DNA from: Erpobdella octoculata
Lineage: Eukaryota; Annelida; Clitellata; Hirudinida; Erpobdellidae
Length of the DNA stretch: 64,000 nt
NCBI GenBank assembly: GCA_963978895.1
Contig: OZ022244.1
Coordinates: 25,265,692 to 25,329,691, forward strand
Direction: 5' to 3'
Under the pieces are notes generated by a model. It was not told the origin of the DNA. It saw nothing but the letters and a program-made list of their open reading frames with translations, and searched no databases. The translations under genes were made by a program, and so were the position numbers. This document shows positions 37,988-47,735 of the stretch, piece after piece; position 1 is the first letter of the stretch, and the number at the start of each line of letters is the position of its first letter.

Positions 37988-38925
37988 GGCTCGGTCAGTC
38001 ATAAAACACCGGGCTGTAAATGGAATCCATGTGTTAGATGTTTCAAGACTAGAGTCACTTGTCACCATAATTATAACTCTTACGTAATGACATCCGCATA
38101 ATTAACTTATCGTGTATTTAATCAAAAATCTTATATAGAATAGGATGTCGATAAATATTCCTACGCGTTGCTTTTTTTTTAATCATCTTTTTTAAATTTG
38201 TTTTTTTTTAAACATTAATTACATTGTTAATTGTAGACTAGACAATAATGAAACTCTATAATTTTCCATGTATCGTTAATTGCTCAAAAATAAAACGAGC
38301 TCATCTGTTTTCAAACTCTTTACGCTTTGAGATTTCAAATTCTTTGTATTTGCTTCATTGCTGATCCATTTTGTGGAGAAAATTTGGAAGCCAACTTGAA
38401 CTAACTTCCTAGCATCCAATCAAGCTGAAACCTGACTATAGACTCGCTTCTTGTCACAATGTATTCTATAAAATTTTTGGGAATTTTTTAAGTTTTTTAA
38501 ATTATTTTATTTTAACTTATTTTATTTTACTTTTTTAAATTGTTTATTCTATATTGCCAAATTCTAAAATATAAGGTATTTTAAAAAAGCCTGATTTTTT
38601 ATGTTCTGTAATTAGGTTTTAAATGGGAATTTTGTTTGATTATTTCCGTCACTTTTAGTTAATTGTTGCAGTTACTTCTTCACTGTATAGTGAAATATGT
38701 TCGTTTGTGTAACTTGCAAGCATCCTGCAGTCATTATAATTATCAAAAAACTATTCTAATCAAATTGCTTTAAAGCCACTGCTTATTTCCATTTTGGCAG
38801 ACGTTTTTTGCTTTCGTCTTAACATTCTACTGGGAATGACTATATTCGACTAAAATAAAGAAATAATTTGACCACCATGACCTGCACTGTTGTAAGTTTG
38901 AAATTATTGAACAAAAACTTATTAC

Positions 38926-40636
38926 TCAGGAAATATTTCTAGATATAAGTTCGTTCATGTCATTCTCCCAGCCAAGTTCCTCAACAAAATTCTTCAGACC
39001 TGTGATTAAATCTCCTGTTGCAAGAATATGAAAATTTCTTCTTTAGATTTTATAATGCATATTGATAAATACAATCTCATTAGATTCATTGCAAAGTCAT
39101 TGATGATTACCCGTAACTGCAATGTCATCGAGTCTCTTTATGGGGGAAATAAATGGTCCAACAGGTTCTCTATTGAATAGAATTCTCGGCGTCAACTCCC
39201 CGACTTCTTCTATAATTCCTGCAAACGGGTAGACCTATGGGTGAAGCCGAAATGTAATTTTTTTGTCACACTGCATTAGGCTGAAAATTTTTTTAAATGT
39301 GTTCAACCTCAAGCGATGTACCAATAATGAGCAGCAGATCTGTAATTCTCATATCATCCAAATATAGATAGAATCTGTCAGGTAGATTCTCTCCAAAGAA
39401 AATGACATCAGGTTTAATGATCCCCTGAACAATTTGTGGATTAAAAATAATTCGGTGGAGCTAATAATACTTTTAATGGTGTGTAGTAATGGGCTGAACC
39501 ATTAAATTGAAATACCAACATGACACCCCGGCTGCTGGCACGTGGGTACAGTGTTACTACTAAGAGCCTTCTGTATAAATAAAAATTGTTGAAATTTCCG
39601 AAGTCCCAAAACATAGCAATTACAATCAATCACTACCTTAACTACCTCACCTCCATAGTGATGGAAGCAATTTAAACATGTGGCAGCATTGAATGAACCA
39701 TGAGCCTCGATTAACTTATCAGCTGGAATGCCTGCTACTGAATAATTGAAAAAAATACTGTAAAGGCTGAAGTAAAACATACGTTGAACGATCAACACAT
39801 ACGTCGCTCCAGGCCATCAATGTTCTGAGTGTAGAGACGCAGTAACAAACCTTTGTCGTGCAGAAGTTTTATAAAAAAATGAGCATAATTGGGCTTATGT
39901 CGTCCCTCCAATGAGCTCAACTGTTTAGCAATAGTATAAAATGGTTTTGGATTTTTCTTGAAGTAACTTATTTCAAAAACTGCTTCCGGGTAAGGAATTT
40001 TAAAACTGGAGAGATTGTCATATAGTCCTGTTCCTGGACTCCTGAATAAAATTAGTTACTTAATGTTGTTAGTAATAGGAAGCTCATCTGGCTCTTTCCC
40101 CCTATAACCATAACCTGAAGTCAGGAACTCCACTTGCAGTACTTAAACCGGCTCCTGTCATTACAACTATTTTACTGATGTTCTTATTCTCAATCTTTTT
40201 GACAATGCTGTCGAGTTTCAAAACTTTTGAGCTGAAATGATTTATCAATAAAAAAAATTAACTGCTATTAATGATCTGAAATCGGATTTGAAGAAATGTG
40301 TTATCCATTCCCATACAAAAACCTAGTGACATGAACTGGTGTTGCTATTTTTTTTGTTTAACGTCTTTCTGGCTAGGCTGGATGAGCTTACACGCCTTAC
40401 ACTTACATTGCTAGATTGCTAGATTGTTGGTACACAGATTAAACACCTTTACAATACAATACAAATGCAGGTCTAAGTCTAAACTCTAAGACAGTCTATA
40501 AGTAAGCCCTCCTTCCTGAATTAAACAAAACTAGTACGAATTTGACTCACGAGTAATTGCATGATGTGGCAACACCGACTCGGCATTTAGCGCGCAGCAA
40601 AAGTGCGGCTTCGATAAACTCACACAAAAATTTCAT
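38926..40636 (-). CDS. SIRT3-like NAD-dependent protein deacylase (class I sirtuin)
   Basis: Eight exons, 5' to 3': 40636-40551, 40231-40115, 40041-39803, 39737-39646, 39570-39520, 39424-39308, 39234-39111 and 39014-38926, giving 304 residues. Visible motifs are [14 protein letters not shown] with GAG at 55-57, [10 protein letters not shown], the catalytic His160 in EAHGS, zinc cysteines at 168, 171, 189 and 194, PDVIFFGE, and GTSLEV across an exon join. The run [18 protein letters not shown] and [21 protein letters not shown] fit SIRT3 best, with SIRT2 next. The first exon ([20 protein letters not shown]) is basic and amphipathic and could be a mitochondrial presequence, which favours SIRT3. 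It removes acetyl groups from lysines using NAD. All catalytic residues are present. Its 3' end faces the LITAF gene tail to tail, about 940 bases apart. Confidence 0.92.
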
Positions 40637-40639
40637 TCT

Positions 40640-41289
40640 CAAATCAAAACAAGACAAACATTTACTAAGTAACCGCACTTATTTTATGTCAATGAATTAG
40701 GCAGTCGCACGGCCTGCAATGCGTGCTGTTGTGCGCTTGTGAAGATGATGCGGTCATCATATATATAGAATAAGTATATAGGAGACAAACGAATTATCGC
40801 TCTGTATACGAAGAAACCGTATACTTAGTCGGAAAAGGACTTTAAATAATAAAAAGCTCGAGCGCGGTTTTGGAGATTCGCGAAAAGATAAACTTTGTCT
40901 ATAATTTCTGGCCAATAGGGTTTAATCAATAATTAAGTGGACCAAAGTTTTCGGAAGAGTCTAGGCTTTCCAGCGATACCTATATAAATACGGTCTTCTT
41001 AGATGCGGTTTGCGGTTCCACAGGGCACAGATATTGGTTTTTGAGGTTGGTGTCATTTCGTTGTTAGTCATTGGGCGATATTCGTTATTTATAATTGGTT
41101 TATATATTTTATCAACATTATACTATAACATATCCAAATTTCATTACAATAGTCAATATGTTACTTAGGAGGCGAGATATCGATGTTTAAAATAAATAGG
41201 TAATGCGGGAAAATTTCGCAAGTTCGCGTGAGTAAGGCGCGTAGTTTCTTTGCGAGCGTTTATTAAGTAAAGCTTTGTTGGGTTTACTA
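40640..41289. other. promoter-like intergenic segment
   Basis: A TATATAAATA at 40980-40989 lies about 30 bases before a GC-richer segment. This could be an upstream promoter or a solo LTR, but I cannot define ends or a target duplication. Confidence 0.25.
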
Positions 41290-41460
41290 TCAAAAGGGCG
41301 AAAACATAAGAGCGAAAACAAAAGGGCGAACACAAAAGAGCGAAACTAAAAAGGGCGAATGCTAAAAAGAGCGCACGATAATAAGAGCGAAAATGAAAAG
41401 GGCGAAACTAAAAAAGGCGAACAATAAAAAAAGCGAACATCAAAAAGGCAAAAATAAGTT
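41290..41460. repeat. short A-rich minisatellite (AAAAGGGCGAAA type)
   Basis: About ten imperfect units of 15-18 bases, each with (A/G)GGCGAA or GAGCGAA followed by an A-rich spacer. Confidence 0.8.
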
Positions 41461-42160
41461 TGTATTATCTATGTTTCAATAAATTTTTAAGAAATCTATT
41501 TAAAGTTTTATGGGCAAAAAATTGAAAAAAATGAAGGGATAGCGGAAGAACGAGTGGGATTGCGCAAGTGAGTGAGAGTGTGAGCGGGAAAGGGAGAGCA
41601 AGTGGCAGCGGGGCATTCAGGGACCGTGTGTGCGAGAACGGGAAAACAAATAGGAAAAGTAAGGAAACAGAGGGAGGGAAAAGGTGAGAGAAAAATGATG
41701 GCAAAAACTCTAAGCAGCCCCGTTAGTAATTTTAGATTTAGCCATTTCAGATACTTGCCATTACCGGGTTCTCTTTCTATCACACGCACGCACGCGCGCA
41801 CGAATTTTATCTTCTTTTTCATTCAGGCACGCACACAAACAAATAAAGTTTTCTCTATCATTCTCTCGGTTCCATGATCAACAGAACAGTGATAAAACGT
41901 GTATTTTATTTGCATTTATTTTTTCAATTTTTAGCGCTATGTACAATGTCCGCGATCAAATTGTTTCTAGTTAAAATGTCCAAAGTTATTTCAACCCATT
42001 ATTGTATTGTTAAAGTTTAATTTATCAATGTAATTTATAATATTATTTTTTTTTTATAACTCTCCACTGCTGGGTATAATTTGTGCATCACTTTTTGTAC
42101 AGAAACTGTAGAGTTAAATAGGTTTTTAAATGAGCAAATTTTCCTATAACCAAATTGGTA
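41461..42160. other. purine-rich and AT-rich intergenic DNA
   Basis: 41535-41700 is GA-rich (GTGAGTGAGAGTGTGAGCGGG and similar) and recalls the minisatellites at 27.8 and 47.5 kb. The rest is AT-rich. No gene is recognised. Confidence 0.4.
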
Positions 42161-42168
42161 CAAAAAAT

Positions 42169-43371
42169 TAGAGATGGGAATCGAACCGAACTCGAACCGA
42201 ACTTTTCGAACTCGAACCCACATTTTAGCATTTCGAACCGAACTCGAACGAACCTAAATTTTTATGCACCGAACTCGAACCCAATGACGGTCGAACTCGA
42301 ACCGAACTCGAACCCAATGACGGTCGAACTCGAACCGAACTCGAACCCAATGACGGTCGAACTCGAACCGAACTCGAACCCATTAATGGTCGAACTCGAA
42401 CCGAACTCGAACCCAGTTAAAACACCATCTGAACAAAATTAAAAAAAGCCAACCTAGAAAATTAAATGACAATATTGGGCCAAGCTTTTTAATATCACTT
42501 ATTTGATTATTTTTCTTTGCTTTTTTATCTATGAAAAAAAACGGACCAGCGTTATTTGTTTTGTTATTGTTTTCATTGTTATAAGCGGCGGCATTTCTAT
42601 CCGATAATTTATAATGGATTGTATCATTGTTTCTTCTCCATCGAAAAAACTTGATATAGCGAAAGTTAGAAGTGATTGTAAAAACTTTGATAAGCTGGTG
42701 TCTCAAAATCAGGCGCGATTAGTAGATGCGACATGGACAAAGAGTCCTATTTGGAATAGTTTCAAGTGTATTTGCCTTTTGAAGATGGTAAAGATGAAAT
42801 GATTAAATTTAAATTATGTCTATTAAACTATTATAACATTCAAAGTCATTACAGTTTGGGACTATAATTATAGTGTTATATAAAATATTTTTATAATTAT
42901 GGTGCTATTTAAAATACTTTTATTTTTTACATTTACTTTATTTGCATTCAACAGATTTTGAAAGAGCAACTAATATTTTTAAAATACAATTACAATTTCT
43001 GATTTGTTCTTATTTTAAATAATGTTAAAATAAATGTACCTATTATTTGTGCATTAAAAAATTGAACTGAACTCAATCAATAGTCATCACATTGCGAGCT
43101 AAACTCGAACAAACTTTAACTGGTCGATTACATTCGAACTCGAATAAAAGTCGAACCGAACTCGAACCCCACAGCAACCGAACTCGAACCCCACAGCAAC
43201 CGAACTCGAACCCCACAGCAACCGAACCCGAACCGAACTCGAACCCAAAAGGGACCGAACCCGAACCGAACTCGAACCCAAAGGGGACCAAACCCGAACC
43301 GAACCCGAACCCAAAAATGATCAACCGAACCGAACTCGAACTTCTAATTTTGGGTTCGATTCCCATCTCTA
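42169..43371. mobile_element. hAT-like element, non-autonomous, with CGAAC subterminal repeats
   Basis: A 1203-bp element begins TAGAGATGGGAATCGAACC and ends with its inverted copy GGTTCGATTCCCATCTCTA, interrupted by three bases. Both sides carry the same 8-bp direct repeat CAAAAAAT (42161-42168 and 43372-43379), the hAT target-duplication length. Tandem repeats containing CTCGAACCGAACTCGAACCC fill 42180-42420 and 43130-43340, both in the same orientation. The interior holds a 62-codon frame at 42614-42802 containing SPIWNSFKCI, which might be a BED-finger remnant of a transposase. Confidence 0.85.
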
Positions 43372-43379
43372 CAAAAAAT

Positions 43380-43855
43380 ACTTATCTATAAATTCAAGTT
43401 TGAACTATAATTAAGTAGGAAGTTTCTTGACCGTGACATTGGCATCTAGCACTAATGTGTTTTTAATGTGTTTGCAACATTCACATAAGTGAATCTTCAT
43501 GGGAAGCTATGAGAGAGAAAGAGAGAGAGAGAGAGAGAGCGAGGGGAAGAAAAAGAGAAGGAGACAATTAACTGTTATAATATTTATTAAACATTTAAAA
43601 CACCCGCACCACAATATCATTATCATTTAGGAAAAGGGAGAGAAGAAAAACACAAATAGAAAAAAGAAAAGAAAAGAAAAGAGAGAAAAACAAAACAAAA
43701 AAAGACAATAGATAAAAAATTATAACGAGAGAAACATTAAATAAAAAGAATGAGAAAAAAAGAAACATGCATTTTACTAAGGACAAAGAGAGATCGAGAG
43801 TGAGAGTGAGAGAGAAAAAAAGAGAGAGGAACAAATAATAAAGTACCATGCGTTT
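43380..43855. repeat. GA-rich low-complexity DNA
   Basis: (GA)n and GAGAAAA runs lie at 43511-43565 and 43630-43835. No coding signal is seen. Confidence 0.7.
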
Positions 43856-43861
43856 CACTAG

Positions 43862-44830
43862 TCATCACAAGTTCCCTAGATGGTCTGGTCGAACCCGCAG
43901 ATTCAGCCATCCCACGTTCACTGGATGTTCTGGCCGAAGTAGCAGATTCATCTCGGATAGTAAGTAGTGCGCCGAAGGTAGCCTTTAATAATAATAGTAA
44001 TAATTCGCAATCTTGGCGTAACTGCCAAGGCTGCAAAAATAATATAAATTCGTGAAAGTATTTGGCACAGATTAACGTTGAACTGAAAGAAAAAATAAAG
44101 AATTAAACACGAAACTGTGTTATTAAAACAACTTTTATCCTCCCTTTTACAGGCTACTCTCAGCGTCATGGAAAGACAGACGAGTAGTTACCTTAAAGGA
44201 GACCTCTCCAGTCCTACCGCCAAGATGCTTTGGACACCAGCTCAGCACCAGTCCAGAAAGAGCCTTAGGGACAGCAGATTTTTTTTATAAGAAGAGCTCC
44301 TAATGCCACCATTGGATTTTTGGATGCGAAGGCGAAAGCAAAATTGAACCGGACACTGGATTGGCTGGATGAGCAACCAGAAGAACAGAAAAAGATGATC
44401 AAGTTTGCCATAAGGACTGATGCAAGGAAGAGGAAGGCATGCCAGAATATGGAGAAAGAATTAGATGAAGAGATCTTGAAGAGAAGGAGAGCAGTAGTGC
44501 AGCAGAACGAAAATAAAGATAGGAAAAAGGCAGAAGCAGAGATGTTGAAAGTTTTAAGATCTGGAGACACTGCACTGCATCCATTATTTGAAGGATTAGA
44601 CAGGGAACAAAGAAACTTTGTCCAGAGGATTTTAGATAGCCAGATGTTTATTAGAGAATTAATAAATCACAAGTGGACAATCAACGACGAAGAGCACACA
44701 TACCTTGAGCGGATTCAAGACAGAAAAAAAGGACAGGAAAGATGAGGATACCTTTATAGTGAGCTACTGGTCTGTCGATGAAGAAGATGCCGAAGATTTC
44801 GATCTACGGGTGGAAATCGATCTACACTGA
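43862..44830 (+). pseudogene. broken two-exon coding unit, multicopy-type family, unidentified
   Basis: Exon 43862-43959 (contains RSLDVLAEVADSSRI, donor gtaagt) joins 44153 onward (acceptor cttttacag). The second exon reads MERQTSSYLKG..., then after a T8 tract (44279-44286) changes frame to RAPNATIGFLDAKAKAKLN, runs 140 codons of charged helix, and after an A7 tract (44724-44730) changes frame again to DEDTFIVSYWSVDEEDAEDF, ending at 44830. Each piece is protein-like and together they read as one protein, so I infer two single-base frame changes. Similar architectures (LDVLA..., ATxG...TLxWL, fIVSYWS) are, from memory, common in repeated invertebrate genes, but I cannot name the family. Homopolymer sequencing errors are a real alternative to decay. 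Confidence 0.5.
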
Positions 44831-45185
44831 CATGGCGAACTTTTTTTCGATTTAGACTAATCTATTTTGTTTTAATGCTCAACTTTTTTATGTTTATGAA
44901 TAGGTGAAGACTTAATGAATATTGCTAATAAGTACAAGTATTTTTTCGCCAGTCTGATTTTTTTCTTAATTTCTATCATATCAGCCAAATCATAATTATC
45001 TATTTGTGATCAATTTTACCACTCTGGTTCAAACAAAATCTCGAAGATTCTTTCGAGAAAGTTCCAAGGTTTCCCAAGATACCTAAATATCGAACGGCAA
45101 ACAGAAAATACATAAGAAAGTTAACAAATAAACTTCAAAGTTGTTTTTGTTTTGTTATTTAACTTTAATTGACCGCTATCAGTTA

Positions 45186-45400
45186 CTAGGATACTGCAGC
45201 GAAGCTTGGTCTCCTGACCTGATGTCGATGAATGAGAGTGTAGAAAAAGTGCAGCCATCCTTCACAAAAAGCTGCATAGTCTCAAAAATTATACTTACGA
45301 AGATCGACGGCTAGAGTGGCTAGACCTTCAATCCTTGAAAAAGCGACGTCTTTTGCGAGCCATAGTCCCAAGCCTGGATAGGAAGAGAAAAAGAGACAAA
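45186..45400 (+). pseudogene. LINE reverse-transcriptase C-terminal remnant
   Basis: In two frames it reads YCSEAWSPDLMSMNESVEKV and KLHSLKNYTYEDRRLEWLDL followed by QSLKKRR. This is the thumb-region signature of jockey/CR1-type non-LTR reverse transcriptases (E.VQ, then Y.ERL..L.L.SL..RR). One frameshift separates the halves. The end, with TGCGAGCCATAGTCCCAAGC, resembles the dispersed repeat at 2.8-8.8 kb. Confidence 0.65.
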
Positions 45401-45524
45401 TTCCTTGGCGGCGGTGGTTTCTATTCCCCCATGCAGCTGGGCTCAATTCTCCCTTAAAAAGCGATCTTTCCCCACCAAAAAACCCTAAGCTAGGGATCCT
45501 CAATTTTCTTTATTTACAAACTTT

Positions 45525-45712
45525 TATTCAAGTTACAATCTCCGTTTGTGGGTGGGTGCAATAATATTGCAAGTAAAATTTAACCAGCTTTTTGACTAGA
45601 TAGGAAGTTGAAACTTTCACCATAGCTTTATATTGGATGACAGTACAAGATTCAATTATAAAAAAAACTTAATTTGAACATCTTTCGTATTTCTAAATCG
45701 AGTGTATATATC
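45525..45712 (-). mobile_element. interior fragment of the mariner-like MITE
   Basis: Reverse complement similarity to about 21530-21730: GAAAGATGTTCAAATTA, TGAAAGTTTC, and AAAAAGCTGGTTAAATTTT with small changes. Terminal repeats are absent. Confidence 0.6.
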
Positions 45713-45726
45713 TATATATATATAAA

Positions 45727-46850
45727 CTAGCAGTGCCCGTAGCGGCTTCGCTCGCATGAAATTAGAGAGTTTGAACCGTGCATCCATAGTAGAGATCAAT
45801 TTTTTAGGTCTCGGCTCGGCCCGTCGACAACTTAGCCCAGCCCGTTTTAAAAACCTAAACTCCTGGCCCGGAACAGCCCGTTTGAATCAGGCCCGGCCCA
45901 TTCTTACAGGCCTAGAAGTTCTATATACTTGATGAAAAACTTCGGCCCGTCCCACCTTGACTTCAGGTTTGGCCCGGCCCAACTGAAGACCCTAAAATCA
46001 CTAAAATATCTATATACTTGGTGAAAAACCTCGGCCCGTCCCACTTTGATTTAAGGTTTGGCCTGGCCCGTGTGAAGACTCTAAAACAACGGCTTGGCCC
46101 AACCGGTGATAAACTGGACTTACTTTAAAAACCAAGTAATCCTATTGTCCAGCCCAAATTTAAGGTCCTGGAAACCAAATTTATAAAAAAATGGTGAAAC
46201 ACGTATATCTTTATTTTTAGAATAGTAACTAAATACTAATTTTTAAATCTGTGGTATTTACAGTTTTTGAGTAGCAGTTACTTTAAAAAACAAATAACCC
46301 TATTTTCCACCCCACATTTGAAGTCCTGGAAATCAAATTTTCAAAAAATGCTAAAACACGTATTTCATTATTTTTAGAGTAGAAACTAAATACTAATTTT
46401 TACTCCTGTAGCATTAACAGTTTTTGAGTAGAAGCTACTTTAAAAACCAAATAACCCAATTTTCCAACCCACATTTGAGGTCCGGGAAACCGAATTTTCA
46501 AAAAATGGTGAAACACGTATCTTTTTATTTTTCAAAAAGAATCTATATACCAAATTTCAAAATCTCCTCATTTTTGGTTTTCGAGATATACATTGTTTTA
46601 GAAAAAAGTTTGTTTTCCAGTTTTTTCCCCTCAGGAGCAAAATTTTCAAAAATCCTTTCTTAGCGGATGTTTACGCTATAAAAGTAATATAAGTTCCAAA
46701 TTTCACGTTCCTAGGATGAGGCGTTTGAGCTCGGCGTTGATTATCAGTCAGTCATCTGTCAGTCAGTCAGTCAGTCAGTCAGTCAGTCAGTCAGTCAGTC
46801 AGTCAGTCAGTCAGTCAGTCAGTCAGGACATGTTCTTTTATATATATAGA
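45727..46850 (-). mobile_element. non-autonomous Helitron, copy 2 (inverted)
   Basis: Read on the minus strand it starts TCTATATATATAAAAGAAC at 46850 and ends GCGAGCGAAGCCGCTACGGG..CTAG at 45727, between A and T. It shares the 5' tetranucleotide tract, the ~157-bp internal repeats (three here) and the GGGCC-rich section with copy 1. A 79-codon frame occurs in the same place in both copies, antisense to the element; it reflects shared sequence, not a gene. Confidence 0.85.
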
Positions 46851-47032
46851 TGAATGTTTGTATATATGTATATATTCATGTCCTTTATCCATTGCTACAC
46901 CATTCATCCGATCGTAATGAAATTTTCACACAACCTTGAGAGTCAAGGGGAATCAAATATGGAGAAAAATTTTTTGAAATCTGTCACAAAATGATCGGAG
47001 CGGAGCGGGTGAGCGAGCGGGAACTATATATA
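46851..47032. other. possible end of another transposable element
   Basis: It holds CATTCATCCGATCGTAATGA and ends GGAGCGGAGCGGGTGAGCGA before CTATATATATAAA, reminiscent of Helitron-type termini. Boundaries are not clear. Confidence 0.25.
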
Positions 47033-47201
47033 TAAATATGTGCGTATGTATGTGTGTATGTGTATGTGCATGTATGTGTGTCTGTGTTTATGTATGTATG
47101 TATGTATGTATGTATGTATGTATGTATGTATGTATGTATGTATGTATGTATGTATGTATGTATGTATGTATGTATGTATGTATGTATGTATGTATGTATG
47201 T
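47033..47201. repeat. (TATG)n microsatellite
   Basis: TG-rich lead-in to about 47085, then an uninterrupted TATG run to 47201. The Tyr/Val/Cys/Met frames over it are artefacts. Confidence 0.95.
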
Positions 47202-47224
47202 AGAATCGGATCTAGGGGGGGGGG

Positions 47225-47735
47225 AACTGAGAGTGAAAAAATGAGCGGGAAAGCGACAGGGAACGGATAACGACCTGGAGCGGGAGCGCAAGCGGGAAGG
47301 AAACGGGAGCGAAAAAGAAACGCATTAGGTAAACCTCTCGCTCGCTCCTATTTCCTTCTCCGCTTTCCCGTTCCCGGTCGCTTTTCCGCTCCCGGTCGCT
47401 TTTCCGCTCCCGGTCGCTTTCCCGCTCCCGGTTGCTTTCCCGCTCCCGGTTGCTTTCCCGCTCCCGGTAGCTTTCCCGTTCTCGGTCGCTTTCCCTTTCG
47501 ATCGAGAACGGGAATATGAGACCAAACATGTGCGAGAACGGGAGAGCAAGCGTGAGCGGGAACGGGAGAGGCGACTGGGAACGGGAAAGGGAACGGGAGA
47601 GGAAACAGGAGCGGAAAAACGACCGGAAGCTAGAAAGCGGCCGGGAACGGGAAAGCGACCGAGAACGGGAAAGCAAACGGGAACGGGAAAGCAAGCGGGG
47701 AAGGAAACCTGAGCGAGAGAGACAAACATTAGTTT
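47225..47735. repeat. GC-rich minisatellite arranged as an inverted repeat
   Basis: Purine-rich units (GCGGGAA type) at 47225-47320, pyrimidine-rich units (TTTCCCGCTCCCGGTCGC) at 47345-47498, and purine-rich units (GAACGGGAAAGCGACC) at 47505-47715. The centre, TTTCGATCGAGAACGGG, lies near 47500. It is the same family as at 27.7 kb. Confidence 0.85.

Noticed and set aside
43595..43858. Leu/Phe/Ser-rich minus-strand frame resembling a membrane protein
   Set aside because: It is the reverse reading of GA-rich low-complexity DNA.
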